Of a DNA stretch of 20,378 nt, positions 6,384 through 14,575 are shown one piece after another. The stretch's first letter is position 1. Every line of letters begins with the position of its first letter. Below the pieces are notes generated by a model. That model had not been told where the DNA came from and did not search any database. It saw only the letters and a program-made list of their open reading frames with translations. Source of the DNA: an uncultured Eubacteriales bacterium (GTDB lineage Bacteria > Bacillota > Clostridia > Oscillospirales > Oscillospiraceae); assembly GCA_900546255.1 (NCBI GenBank), contig URCB01000034.1:1-20378 (forward strand). Reading direction: 5' to 3'. The position numbers were made by a program, and so were the translations under genes.

Positions 6384-8042
6384 TCATCCCCTCCGCTTCT
6401 GGAGCAGCCGCATCAGGCTGTAAGCGGCGCCGGGCTCAAATGCGGCCTGGCGGAGGAAGGCCTCGCACACCGGCGGGGCCAGGGGGACAAAGAAGATGGT
6501 CTGTTCCCCGGCGGTGGGAGCCCGGTTGCGGCGGCACCGGCTGACTTGGGAGAGGGTGTAGTCCGTCTCCCAGAGGTAGGAGAACTGGAGGAGGTACCGC
6601 TCCGTGTCCACCCCCAGGCTGAGGAGGGTGAGTGCTTCCGGTTTGGGGGCGGGGAGACCCAGCTCCTCCTGGATCTCCCGGGCCATGGCCTGGGCGGGGG
6701 TGCCGTCGCTGCGGTCGTAGGAGCCAGAGGCCCCATACCCCAGCCGGCCGGCCACTTCCGCCACCTTTCGGGGGTTGCGCAGGGAGAGGATCACATAGGG
6801 GGAGCCGTTCCCGTCCCGGACCACCGGCCACACCCCACCGCCGCAGGAGGCCCAGGGGCACTGGCGCAGGCGGTGTTCGGCGTCCCCGCGGAGGCCGGCC
6901 AGGGTCTCCTGAAAGGCGGCCTGGGCGGCGGGGTTCCGAGCCATCTCCCGGCGATAGACCCGGTGGCCCAGGTAGTCCGAGGATCCCAGGTAGAGGGTGA
7001 GGTGGGCCTTGCCGGGGGCCTGGGTGTCCTCCAGATAGTCCAGGTGGTCCAGCCACAGCTTGGGGGGATGGTGGGTGTATCCCAAAGCCCGGGCGGCGGC
7101 CTCCTCCTCGGCCAGGGCAGCGGGATAGGAGAGAGCGGTCACCTGCTGCTCTAAGTGGGCGTCGGTGTCCACCAGGCGGCAGAGGAGGTTTTCCCCTTCT
7201 ACGAACTCGGCCTCCCCCGGGGCTTCCCCGCCGAAGAGTTCTAGGTAGGGCAGGTCCAGGAAGGTTCCGTCGGCAAAGACCAGGGAACCGCTATAGGGCC
7301 CCACCAGGTCCCAGTTTTCCGGGGGCTGCCAGGGGAGAAAGGCCGGGTGGGGACGGTCCAGCCGGCGCCCCTCCAGCAGAGCTGCCGGCCGGTCCAGGTC
7401 CCCGTAGGGGGGATCGTCCTCGGCCCCTGGAGGCTGGCGGTAGGCGCTGTCCCAGCGGGAAGGGGCCGCCCCCGGCTGGCTGCCCTGCTGTTTGGCCAGC
7501 GTCTTTTGGGCCACGGCGTGGTTGGCGCTGGCCAGCTTGGCCTGGCGGATCATCTCGCCCACCCATTCCCGGGGGCCGCCTTTGGCGTGGAGGGCGGACA
7601 CCGTCTGGCGGGGGACGCGGTACTTCCGGCAGACGCTTTCCACCACGTCCCAGGCATCCTCCGGAGCGCGCGCGGTCCAGGTTGCTGCGTTCCCTCTGTC
7701 CCCCTGGGCGGGGGACAGGGTGTGGGTGGCATACCACAGGAACTGGGCCGTCAGCATCTTCTCAAACTGCTGGCTGGGGTAGCGCCGGTCGTCTTCGGGC
7801 CACCAGGCGAAGTTGGTGCTGCCCTGGTCTGGGGACTTCTTGTTGTGGCCGTTGAAGAAACGGCCTTTGGTGGACTCACTGGTGCTGGGCTCCTGCTGCC
7901 GGGGCTGGCGGAGGATGGCCTCCCGCTGCGCCGGTGGGGCGGCGATGAGCTCCTCCAAGGTGTCCCATACCCGCCCCTGGTCCCGGTAAGGGGAGAGGAG
8001 GCGCAGGGCCTCCGCCAAGACGGTGTTGTCGATGCCGGTCAT
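6384..8042 (-). CDS. Large protein with C-terminal Nudix-like domain
   Basis: This encodes 552 residues. Residues about 400-550 resemble a Nudix hydrolase, with a strand (P-Y-V-I-L-S-L-R), a G-A-S-G-S-Y turn, then A-R455-E-I-Q-E-E460-L-G-L, which carries the R-E-x-x-E-E metal and catalytic core. The upstream half of the box is imperfect: the E expected seven residues before R455 is a glycine, and the G spacing is one residue longer. Activity is thus likely but not certain. Nudix enzymes hydrolyse nucleoside diphosphates linked to another moiety; the substrate cannot be told here. The first 350 residues match nothing I know. They include a proline- and charge-rich linker (about 185-245) and a W-rich segment at 80-130. 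I chose ATG 8042 because GGAGGG lies 8 bases upstream. The in-frame ATG at 8057 overlaps that ribosome site. A good promoter precedes it. Confidence 0.75.
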   Translation of the reverse strand: MTGIDNTVLAEALRLLSPYRDQGRVWDTLEELIAAPPAQREAILRQPRQQEPSTSESTKGRFFNGHNKKSPDQGSTNFAWWPEDDRRYPSQQFEKMLTAQFLWYATHTLSPAQGDRGNAATWTARAPEDAWDVVESVCRKYRVPRQTVSALHAKGGPREWVGEMIRQAKLASANHAVAQKTLAKQQGSQPGAAPSRWDSAYRQPPGAEDDPPYGDLDRPAALLEGRRLDRPHPAFLPWQPPENWDLVGPYSGSLVFADGTFLDLPYLELFGGEAPGEAEFVEGENLLCRLVDTDAHLEQQVTALSYPAALAEEEAAARALGYTHHPPKLWLDHLDYLEDTQAPGKAHLTLYLGSSDYLGHRVYRREMARNPAAQAAFQETLAGLRGDAEHRLRQCPWASCGGGVWPVVRDGNGSPYVILSLRNPRKVAEVAGRLGYGASGSYDRSDGTPAQAMAREIQEELGLPAPKPEALTLLSLGVDTERYLLQFSYLWETDYTLSQVSRCRRNRAPTAGEQTIFFVPLAPPVCEAFLRQAAFEPGAAYSLMRLLQKRRG

Positions 8043-8098
8043 GTCTGTGCCCTCCATTCTGTGCCCTGGCCCCGGGGGGCCGGCGGTTGGTTTTCTCC

Positions 8099-8127
8099 AT
8101 TATACCCCAGGAAACGGGCAGTGAACA
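8099..8127 (-). promoter_or_regulatory. Promoter for the Nudix-domain gene
   Basis: A consensus TATAAT (8104-8099) sits 17 bp from TGTTCA (8127-8122) on the minus strand. The predicted start near 8092 leaves about 50 bases of leader before the ATG at 8042. The region 8043-8249 is shared with the divergent PP2C gene. Confidence 0.65.
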
Positions 8128-8211
8128 GCCCAAAAATCCTTCAGGGTTTTCTCGGGGCGCGGCCCCGCCATCCGATGAGAAAACCTTGAGAGAGCCAACC
8201 CGCTTCCCATG

Positions 8212-8220
8212 TGGTAAGAT
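8212..8220 (+). promoter_or_regulatory. Extended -10 promoter for the PP2C gene
   Basis: TGG-TAAGAT is an extended -10 box with no good -35 at 16-18 bp. A TTGAGA sits 23 bp upstream (8186-8191), the same unusual spacing as TTGAAC to TATGAT in the operon promoter at 6238-6293. The start would fall near 8227, about 23 bases before the ATG at 8250. Confidence 0.45.
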
Positions 8221-8249
8221 ACCCTTGCATCGCAGAAAGGAGGACCCCT

Positions 8250-9092
8250 ATGGTTTTGTTTTCCCCTCCCTTCCGGGAGGTTTCCACCTTCACCCGCCCC
8301 GGCGCCCGCTGGAACGAGGACGCTGTGGGGGGCGGCGGCAGCTTTCTCTATGTCCTGGACGGGGCCACCAGCCTGGACGCCGCCCCCGTCATGGACCCCG
8401 TCAGCGACGCGGCCTGGCTGGTCCGGGAGACCGCCCGGTGGCTGGACCGCCATCTGCCGGAGGCGTCCCGCTCCCTGGAGGACATCCTTGCCCAGGGGAT
8501 GGCCCGGCTGCTGGACCAGTGGAGCGGTCCCCGGGCTGCCCTCCCCTCGGCGGGGGTGGCGATTTTCCGCCGGCGGGGCGAAGGGGTGGAGTACTTTGGC
8601 CTGGGGGACTGTGCCGCCAGCCTCCAGTTGACCGACGGCACCTTCCGTACCTGGGAGGAGACCGCCCTCTCCGCCCTGGACGGCCAAGCCCTGGAGGAGG
8701 CCTGTGCCCTGGCCCAAGCCCGGGGGTGCTCCCTCCGGGAGAGCCTGCCGGGGATCCAGGCCACCCTCCGCCGCCACCGGGCCCTGCGGAACACCCCGGG
8801 GGGCTACTGGATCCTGGACCCCACCGGGGTGGGGATCTCCCACGCCCGCCGGGAGACGGTCCCCCTGAGCCAGTGCCGGTCTCTCTTCCTGTGCACCGAT
8901 GGGCTGGCCCAGTGCGTGGGCTTCGGCCTGGCGGCGGACGTGGCCGACCTCCATCGCCGGGCGGCAGAGGGGGGGATGGCCCCCTTGGCCGATCGGCTTT
9001 GGGCCTGCCAGGCGGCCGACCCAGACCTGGAGGCCCTGCCCCGTTTCAAGCGCCGGGACGACGCCACCGGGGCCCTCTGCCAGGTGGGGTGA
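8250..9092 (+). CDS. PP2C-family protein phosphatase (atypical)
   Basis: This encodes 280 residues with the PP2C metal-binding pattern spread as expected. N22-E23-D24 lies near the start, V-L-D37-G-A-T follows, then F-G-L-G-D120-C, F-L-C-T-D217-G-L and finally R-R-D270-D271-A-T. These enzymes are metal-dependent serine/threonine phosphatases that reverse kinase signalling in the cytoplasm. No signal peptide, membrane helix or kinase gene is visible nearby. The protein is slightly longer than the 240-residue stand-alone PP2C of Bacillus and belongs to the divergent D-G-A-T subgroup. I chose ATG 8250 because AAAGGAGG precedes it by 6 bases; the frame is open to 8211, but that extension covers the promoter. 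It is divergent from the Nudix gene, suggesting shared control, and ends at a bidirectional hairpin. Confidence 0.85.
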   Translation: MVLFSPPFREVSTFTRPGARWNEDAVGGGGSFLYVLDGATSLDAAPVMDPVSDAAWLVRETARWLDRHLPEASRSLEDILAQGMARLLDQWSGPRAALPSAGVAIFRRRGEGVEYFGLGDCAASLQLTDGTFRTWEETALSALDGQALEEACALAQARGCSLRESLPGIQATLRRHRALRNTPGGYWILDPTGVGISHARRETVPLSQCRSLFLCTDGLAQCVGFGLAADVADLHRRAAEGGMAPLADRLWACQAADPDLEALPRFKRRDDATGALCQVG

Positions 9093-9125
9093 CGGTCTGG
9101 GCACAGGAACCACGGTCCACTGGAA

Positions 9126-9161
9126 AAGCGAGGCCCGTGCCAAATGGCACGGGCCTCGCTT
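9126..9161. terminator. Bidirectional hairpin terminator between PP2C and icd
   Basis: A perfect 16-bp stem (9126-9141 with 9146-9161) around AAAT lies between two convergent genes. Plus-strand readout continues CCTGTTGTTTTGTG, a broken U-tract. It serves the PP2C gene on the plus strand and the aconitase-icd operon on the minus strand. Confidence 0.8.
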
Positions 9162-9190
9162 CCTGTTGTTTTGTGATTCGGTGGCGGGGG

Positions 9191-10411
9191 TTAGGCGGCC
9201 AGCAGGGCCTCCAGCCGGGCGCGGATGAGCTTCATCATCTTGCTGTTCTCCGGCATCTCCTTGAGTTCCTTGGGGTCGCAGAGCATGGCCAGGTCCTCGG
9301 AGAGGTAGCCCTCCTCGAACACGTCCAGCCCGGCCTGGTTCAGGCAGTCGGCGAAGTGGGCCAGGGCGGCGTTGCCGTCCAGCTCCCCCCGCTTCTTCAG
9401 GGCGCCGGCCCAGGCGGCGATGGTGGCCAGAGGGTTGGAGGAGAGGGCCTCCCCCTTCTGGTGGCGGCGGTAGTGGTCGGTGATGGTGCCGTGGGCGGCC
9501 TCGTACTCGAAGTTGCCGTCGGGGCTCACCAGGACGCTGGTCATCATGGGCAGGGAGCCGCTGGCGGCGGCGATGAGGTCGCTCATCACGTCGCCGTCGT
9601 AGTTCTTGCAGGCCCAGATCATGCCCCCCTCGGAGCGGATGACCTTGGCGGCCACGTCGTCGATGAGGGCGTAGCGGTAGGTGAGGCCGGCCTTTTGGAA
9701 CTTGTCGGCAAACTCCTCGTCATAGACCTTCTGGAACAGCAGCTTGAAGGTCTGGTCATAGTCCTTGGAGATGGTGTCCTTGGTGGAGAACCACACGTCC
9801 TGGCCCACCTCCAGGGCATAGGTGAAGCAGCACCGGGCGAAGGAGAGGATGGAGTCGTCCCGGTTGTGCATCCCCTGGATGACCCCGGGGCCCTGGAAGT
9901 CAAAGATGGTCTGGCGGGAGGTCTCCTTGCCGCTGGCATCGGTGAAGACCAGCTCGGCCTTCCCCGGGCCGGGGACCCGGTACTCCACCGCCTTGTAGAT
10001 GTCCCCATAGGCGTGGCGGGCGATGGTGATGGGCTTTTTCCAGCAGGAGACCACCGGGCGCACCTTGGAGATGAGGATGGGGGCCCGGAAGACGGTGCCG
10101 TCCAGGGCGGCCCGGATGGTGGCGTTGGGGGACTTCCACATCTTTTTCAGGTGGTACTCCTCCATCCGCTGGAGGTTGGGGGTGATGGTGGCGCACTTCA
10201 CCCCCACGTGCCAGCGCTTGATGGCCTCGGCGGCCTGGAGGGTGATCTGGTCGTCGGTGGCGTCCCGGTTGGGCAGGCACAGGTCGTAGTACTCGGTGTT
10301 CAGGTCCACAAAGGGGCGGATGAGTTCGTCCTTGATCATGGCCCAGAGGATCCGGGTCATCTCGTCCCCGTCGATTTCCACGATGGGGTTTTGCATTTTG
10401 ATGGGTTCCAT
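9191..10411 (-). CDS. icd: NADP-dependent isocitrate dehydrogenase (eukaryote-like homodimer type)
   Basis: This encodes 406 residues and oxidatively decarboxylates isocitrate to 2-oxoglutarate with NADP+. It is the type found in eukaryotic cytosol and in some bacteria rather than the E. coli type. The signature D-G-D-E-M-T-R-I opens the protein, and V-K-C-A-T-I-T-P and K-M-W-K-S-P-N follow. The isocitrate-binding arginines fall at R100, R109 and R132, with Y139, the same numbers as in human IDH1. D-D-V-A-A-K and Y-D-G-D-V-x-S-D carry the metal aspartates. A-A-H-G-T-I-T-D-H-Y-R marks the cofactor loop. The start at 10411 follows GAGGAGG, which overlaps the aconitase stop only 10 bases upstream, so the two genes are cotranscribed and probably coupled. 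It lies last in the operon and ends at the 9126-9161 hairpin. Confidence 0.96.
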   Translation of the reverse strand: MEPIKMQNPIVEIDGDEMTRILWAMIKDELIRPFVDLNTEYYDLCLPNRDATDDQITLQAAEAIKRWHVGVKCATITPNLQRMEEYHLKKMWKSPNATIRAALDGTVFRAPILISKVRPVVSCWKKPITIARHAYGDIYKAVEYRVPGPGKAELVFTDASGKETSRQTIFDFQGPGVIQGMHNRDDSILSFARCCFTYALEVGQDVWFSTKDTISKDYDQTFKLLFQKVYDEEFADKFQKAGLTYRYALIDDVAAKVIRSEGGMIWACKNYDGDVMSDLIAAASGSLPMMTSVLVSPDGNFEYEAAHGTITDHYRRHQKGEALSSNPLATIAAWAGALKKRGELDGNAALAHFADCLNQAGLDVFEEGYLSEDLAMLCDPKELKEMPENSKMMKLIRARLEALLAA

Positions 10412-10421
10412 GGGTTCCTCC

Positions 10422-12665
10422 TCAGGCCTTGTTCTGGGCGGCGTAGTGGTTCATGAGGCAGCCGGTGAGCAGCAGCTCCCGCTCCTCGGCGGTGGTGTTT
10501 TTCAGGTAGAGGGTGAGGGGCTTGACTTCCCCTCCGGTGAGGGCCAGGGCGGGGAAGGTGTCCTCCCCAGCCAGGACCTTGGCCTTGACGTCGGGGACGA
10601 AGATGTAATCCCCGGGGGCGCAGGGGAAGTCCTCCCCCTCGGCCAGGGTGAAGGGGAGCATGCCCCAGTTGACGCAGTTGGAGCGGTACCGCTTGGTGGC
10701 AAACTCATAGCAGATGTTGGCGCACCCGCCCAGCACCCGCTGGCAGGAGGCGGCCTGCTCCCGGGCGGAGCCGTCGCCGGGCTTGTTGGCGAAGAGGACG
10801 GAGCCGATCTGGTAGGCCTCGGGGGCCAGGTCCTTCTGGCCCAGCTGTTCCAGGACGGCCTGGACCTCCGGGGCGGGGGCGCCGGCCTGGCGGCCGGTCT
10901 CCAGGGCCTGGGTGGCCTGGGCCCGGGGGACGTAATCGGGGTCCCGGCGGGACAGGGCGAAGGAGGCCAGCTTCAGGGGGTTGGAGCGGTAGGAAGAGGT
11001 CTCCCCGGAGGGGATGAGCTCGTCGGTGGTGGTGACGGGGTCCCGGAGGACGGAGGCCACCTGCATGAGCATGTTGTCCGCCAGGGCGGGGATGGGGGGC
11101 CACTCGGCGATGTTGGGGCCGAACTTCAGTTCTGCCTCCGGCTGGGGGTGGCCGAAGCCGAAGTACACCCGGCGGTCGTAGACCTTCTGGTCAAAGGTCC
11201 GCTTGCCCTGCTTGGGCTGGACATAACTCACCTCGGTGGCGGGGGTGAGGACGCCGTGGTTCCGGGCGGTAGCGGCGATGGACCGGGCGTCCATCAGGAC
11301 CACCCCGGACAGCTGCCCGTCGCCGGGCTTGGACCCCTCCCGGTTGGGGAAGTTCCGGGTGGTGTGGCGGATGGACAGGCCGTTGTTGGCGGGCACGTCC
11401 CCGGCGCCGAAGCAGGGGCCGCAGAAGCAGGGCTTGAAGAGGGCCCCGGCCTCCAGCAGGGACTGCTGCACCCCGTTGTGGATGAGCTCCAGGTTCACCG
11501 GCACAGAGGGGGGATAGATGGACAGGGAGAAGTACCCGCTGCCCACGTCGTGGCCGTCCAGGATGGCGGCGGCCTCGGCGATGTTGTCGTACATGCCCCC
11601 GGCGCAGCCGGCGATGATGCCCTGGTCCACCACGATCTTCCCGTCCACCAGCTTGTCGGTGAGGGAGAGGGTGACCTTGCCGCCGAACTGCTCGGCGGTG
11701 CGCTTCTCCACCTCCCGGAAGATGTCCCCGGGGTTGGCCATGAGCTCCCGAATGGGGTAGGCCTCGGCGGGGTGGAAGGGGAGGGCGGCCATGGGCTCCA
11801 CCTTAGACAGGTCGATGGTGATCAGGCTGTCATAGTACGCCCCCTCCTGGGGATGGAGGGCCTCATAGGCCTCCGGCCGGCCGTGGATGGCCAGGTACTC
11901 CTCCACCGCCCCGTCGGTCTCCCAGATGGAGGAGAGGCAGGCGGTCTCAGTGGTCATCACGTCGATGCCGATGCGGTAGTCCATGGGCAGGTTCTTGATG
12001 CCGGGGCCCACGAATTCCAGGACCTTATTCTTCACAAAGCCGTTCTTGTAAACCTCACCGCACAGGGCGATGGCCACGTCGTGGGGGCCCACGCCCTGGG
12101 CGGGCTCCCCGGTGAGGTAGACCATCACCACTTCCGGGGCGGCGATGTCATAGGTGTTTTTCAGCAGCTGCTTGACGATCTCCGGGCCGCCTTCGCCCAC
12201 GCCCATGGTGCCGATGGCGCCGTAGCGGGTGTGGCTGTCCGACCCCAGGATCATCCGGCCGCAGCCGGACATCATCTCTCGGGCGTACTGGTGGATGACC
12301 GCCTGGTTGGCGGGGACAAAGTTGCCCCCGTACTTGATGGCGGCGGACAGGCCGAAGACGTGGTCGTCCTCGTTGATGGTGCCGCCCACGGCGCACAGGC
12401 TGTTGTGGCAGTTGGTCATCACATAGGGGACGGGGAACTCGGTCAGGCCGCTGGCCTTGGCGGTCTGGATGATGCCCACATAGGTGATGTCGTGGGAGAT
12501 GAGGCTGTCAAACTTCAGGTGAAGCTGGCCGGCCTCCTCCTTCTGGTTGTGGCGGCGGAAGATCTGGTAGGCCATGGTCTTCTCCCGGTCGGCGGGAGAG
12601 GCCACGGGGGCGGGGACGGGGGCCCCATTCTGCCAGCGGACGCCGGCGGACTGTAAGGTAATCAT
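10422..12665 (-). CDS. Aconitase-family hydratase
   Basis: This encodes 747 residues of the aconitase/hydratase fold. It likely interconverts citrate and isocitrate, given citrate synthase and isocitrate dehydrogenase beside it. G-S-D-S-H-T (141-146) and G-T-M-G-V-G-E-G-G match the substrate loop. C354 (I-A-G-C-A-G-G) and C415-x-x-C418 should hold the 4Fe-4S cluster. T-T-R-N-F-P-N-R-E-G-S (435-445) is the conserved arginine segment. The C-terminal swivel domain (about 600-747) contains Y-R-S-N-C-V-N-W-G-M. It is closer to the clostridial hydratase (YbhJ-like) branch than to classic AcnA. Start choice: ATG 12665 has AAGGG about 14 bases upstream, which is long. The GTG at 12680 overlaps that site, and an ATG at codon 31 has only a weak site. 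I keep 12665. Confidence 0.93.
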   Translation of the reverse strand: MITLQSAGVRWQNGAPVPAPVASPADREKTMAYQIFRRHNQKEEAGQLHLKFDSLISHDITYVGIIQTAKASGLTEFPVPYVMTNCHNSLCAVGGTINEDDHVFGLSAAIKYGGNFVPANQAVIHQYAREMMSGCGRMILGSDSHTRYGAIGTMGVGEGGPEIVKQLLKNTYDIAAPEVVMVYLTGEPAQGVGPHDVAIALCGEVYKNGFVKNKVLEFVGPGIKNLPMDYRIGIDVMTTETACLSSIWETDGAVEEYLAIHGRPEAYEALHPQEGAYYDSLITIDLSKVEPMAALPFHPAEAYPIRELMANPGDIFREVEKRTAEQFGGKVTLSLTDKLVDGKIVVDQGIIAGCAGGMYDNIAEAAAILDGHDVGSGYFSLSIYPPSVPVNLELIHNGVQQSLLEAGALFKPCFCGPCFGAGDVPANNGLSIRHTTRNFPNREGSKPGDGQLSGVVLMDARSIAATARNHGVLTPATEVSYVQPKQGKRTFDQKVYDRRVYFGFGHPQPEAELKFGPNIAEWPPIPALADNMLMQVASVLRDPVTTTDELIPSGETSSYRSNPLKLASFALSRRDPDYVPRAQATQALETGRQAGAPAPEVQAVLEQLGQKDLAPEAYQIGSVLFANKPGDGSAREQAASCQRVLGGCANICYEFATKRYRSNCVNWGMLPFTLAEGEDFPCAPGDYIFVPDVKAKVLAGEDTFPALALTGGEVKPLTLYLKNTTAEERELLLTGCLMNHYAAQNKA

Positions 12666-12726
12666 AGAACGAATCGACACCCTTTCCTGGGAAAAAATTT
12701 CAGCAGCCCATAGGGAAAAAGCTGTA

Positions 12727-12736
12727 TTTATATAAA
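12727..12736. promoter_or_regulatory. AT-rich palindrome in the aconitase leader
   Basis: TTTATATAAA is a perfect 10-bp palindrome, extended imperfectly on both sides. It lies just downstream of the predicted aconitase transcription start near 12744. That is an operator-like place for a repressor of the citrate genes. No specific regulator can be named. Confidence 0.3.
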
Positions 12737-12750
12737 ATATGGGTACCTAA

Positions 12751-12778
12751 AGTATAGCACAATCGGCCCGGGAAGCAA
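12751..12778 (-). promoter_or_regulatory. Promoter of the aconitase-icd operon
   Basis: On the minus strand, TTGCTT (12778-12773), a 16-bp spacer and TATACT (12756-12751) preceded by TGC give an extended -10 promoter. The region 12666-13003 carries this and the opposite citrate-synthase promoter, about 110 bp apart, with no gene between. Confidence 0.65.
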
Positions 12779-12888
12779 AGAAAAATGCGGGAACTTTTGA
12801 ACTTCTTGCAGGGTGACCTAAAATGCAGGGAAAGGTTCGTAATATCCGACAAAACTTCCAAAGCCGGCGAAAGAAGGGGAAATTTTTC

Positions 12889-12917
12889 TTGCAGGATGGC
12901 CGGAAGTAGAGTATACT
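12889..12917 (+). promoter_or_regulatory. Promoter of citrate synthase
   Basis: TTGCAG (12889-12894), a 17-bp spacer and TATACT (12912-12917). The start near 12924 leaves an 80-base leader with no hairpin strong enough to call an attenuator. The -10 is the same as on the opposite-strand aconitase promoter. Confidence 0.7.
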
Positions 12918-13003
12918 TAGTTAAAATCGACAGAAATCCCTGCCCCAATTTTGGCGGGAGCCGGGAAATCACCGAAACACCAAACGAAAGGGGAACCAAC
13001 TCC

Positions 13004-14389
13004 ATGCAAACAAAAGAGACCGGGCTCCTGGAACAATATACAGGTTCCCTGAGCCAGCGCGTGGAACGGGAGTACTACATCAGCGAGAAGTACTACCGGG
13101 AAGACGTGAAGCGGGGCCTGCGCAACAGCGACGGCACCGGCGTGCCCGTTGGCGTGACCCGGGTGGGTTCCGTGCTGGGCTACATGATTGAGGACGGCGT
13201 CCGTGTCCCGGTACCCGGACAGCTGTACTACCGCGGCATCGAACTCAACGAGATCGTGGAGGCCCACCGGAAGGCGGGCACCTTTGGCTTTGAGGAGGTG
13301 GCCTTCCTGCTGCTCATGGGCTTCCTCCCCTCCCAGTGGGAGCTGGACCGCTTCAACGAGATCATGAACCGGGCCCGGAAGCTGCCCCCCGGATTCACCG
13401 AGGACATGATCATGAAGAACCCCAGCCGGAACATCATGAACAAGCTGGCCCGCAGCGTCCTGTCCCTCTACTCCTACGATGACAACCCCGACGACATCTC
13501 CCTGGACAACATCCTCCTCCAGTCGGTGCGGCTGGTGGGGGCCTTCCCCAGCATCGTGGCCAACGCCTACTCGGTGAAGCGGCACTACTTCGGCGGGGGC
13601 TCCCTCCACATCCACTTCCCGGTGGAGGGGCTGTCCACCGCAGAGAACTTCCTGCGGATGATCCGCCCCAACACCAAGTACACCGAGGAGGAGGCCCACC
13701 TGCTGGACATGATGCTCATGGTCCACGCCGAGCACGGCGGCGGCAACAACTCCACCTTCGTCTGCCGGGCCCTCTCCTCCAGCGGGACGGATACTTACAG
13801 CGCCATCGCCGGGGCGGTGGGCTCCCTGAAAGGCCCCCTCCACGGCGGCGCCAACGCCAAGGTCATGGAGCAGTTCCGCACGGTGAAGGCCAACGTGAAC
13901 CCCAAGGACGACGCCTCCATCAAGGACTTCCTCTACAAGATCCTCAACAAGGAGGCGGGGGACAAGTCCGGGAAGATCTACGGCCTGGGCCACGCGGTGT
14001 ACACCATCTCCGACCCCCGGGCGGTGCTGCTGAAGAAGTACGCCCGGCACATGGCGGAGATCAAGGGCTATGACGAGGACTTCCAGCTGCTGGAGAAGAT
14101 CGAGGAGCTGGGCATCCCCATGATCCAGAACAAGACGGGGTCGGACATGCCCATGTGCGCCAACGTGGACATGTATTCCGGCCTGGTGTATACCATGCTG
14201 GGCATCCCGGAGGATGTGTTCACCCCCCTCTTTGCCTCGGCTCGTATCGCCGGCTGGTGCGCCAACCGGATCGAGGAGGTTCTCACCTGCCACCGGATCA
14301 TGCGGCCGGCCTACCGGGCCATGGTCAAGCGGGTGCACTACGAGCCCATGTCCGCCCGGCCGGAGCACTATGCCCACACCAATCCGTAA
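13004..14389 (+). CDS. gltA: Citrate synthase
   Basis: This encodes 461 residues and condenses oxaloacetate with acetyl-CoA to citrate in the cytoplasm. The catalytic set is clear: H244 (A-E-H-G-G-G-N-N-S), H280 (L-H-G-G-A-N) and H330 (G-H-A-V-Y), then D389 in A-N-V-D-M-Y-S-G. R-I-A-G-W-C-A and R-P-A-Y near the end bind substrate. The extra 50 residues before the usual core, and the citrate-synthase-like lid region, fit the clostridial long form. I chose ATG 13004 because AAAGGGG lies about 10 bases upstream. The frame is open back to 12785, but that extension runs across the promoter. It faces away from aconitase-icd, and the three genes together complete the oxidative route to 2-oxoglutarate. 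It ends at a U-tailed terminator. Confidence 0.96.
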   Translation: MQTKETGLLEQYTGSLSQRVEREYYISEKYYREDVKRGLRNSDGTGVPVGVTRVGSVLGYMIEDGVRVPVPGQLYYRGIELNEIVEAHRKAGTFGFEEVAFLLLMGFLPSQWELDRFNEIMNRARKLPPGFTEDMIMKNPSRNIMNKLARSVLSLYSYDDNPDDISLDNILLQSVRLVGAFPSIVANAYSVKRHYFGGGSLHIHFPVEGLSTAENFLRMIRPNTKYTEEEAHLLDMMLMVHAEHGGGNNSTFVCRALSSSGTDTYSAIAGAVGSLKGPLHGGANAKVMEQFRTVKANVNPKDDASIKDFLYKILNKEAGDKSGKIYGLGHAVYTISDPRAVLLKKYARHMAEIKGYDEDFQLLEKIEELGIPMIQNKTGSDMPMCANVDMYSGLVYTMLGIPEDVFTPLFASARIAGWCANRIEEVLTCHRIMRPAYRAMVKRVHYEPMSARPEHYAHTNP

Positions 14390-14413
14390 GCCCCTACCCT
14401 CCCACCACCAACC

Positions 14414-14453
14414 ACGCGCGCAGGCGTTGCCCTGCGCGCGTTTTGTCGTTTTT
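14414..14453 (+). terminator. Terminator of gltA
   Basis: ACGCGCGCAGG (14414-14424) pairs exactly with 14431-14441 around CGTTGC. It is followed by TTTGTCGTTTTT, a typical factor-independent terminator 25 bases after the stop. Confidence 0.88.
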
Positions 14454-14575
14454 GGGGAGGATTTTTGGATTGGAAACTATAAAACATAAAGAAACTTTAG
14501 AAAGGTGTCACAAAACCCTGTGCTGAAACGTCTATATAAGTGAAAGGATGTTTTTGAGGGCGGGTGGAGCATAAT

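Noticed and set aside
8087..10456. 789-codon plus-strand open frame across PP2C and antisense to icd
   Set aside because: It is a GC-rich shadow frame made of G/P/V/L-rich low-complexity sequence and overlaps two secure genes.
10296..12656. 786-codon plus-strand open frame antisense to aconitase
   Set aside because: It is the antisense reading of a conserved enzyme gene, with repetitive G-V-G-L composition and no ribosome site.
12785..13003. In-frame upstream extension of citrate synthase by 73 codons
   Set aside because: It runs across the -35/-10 promoter at 12889-12917 and has no ribosome site. The family-like sequence and AAAGGGG both point to ATG 13004.
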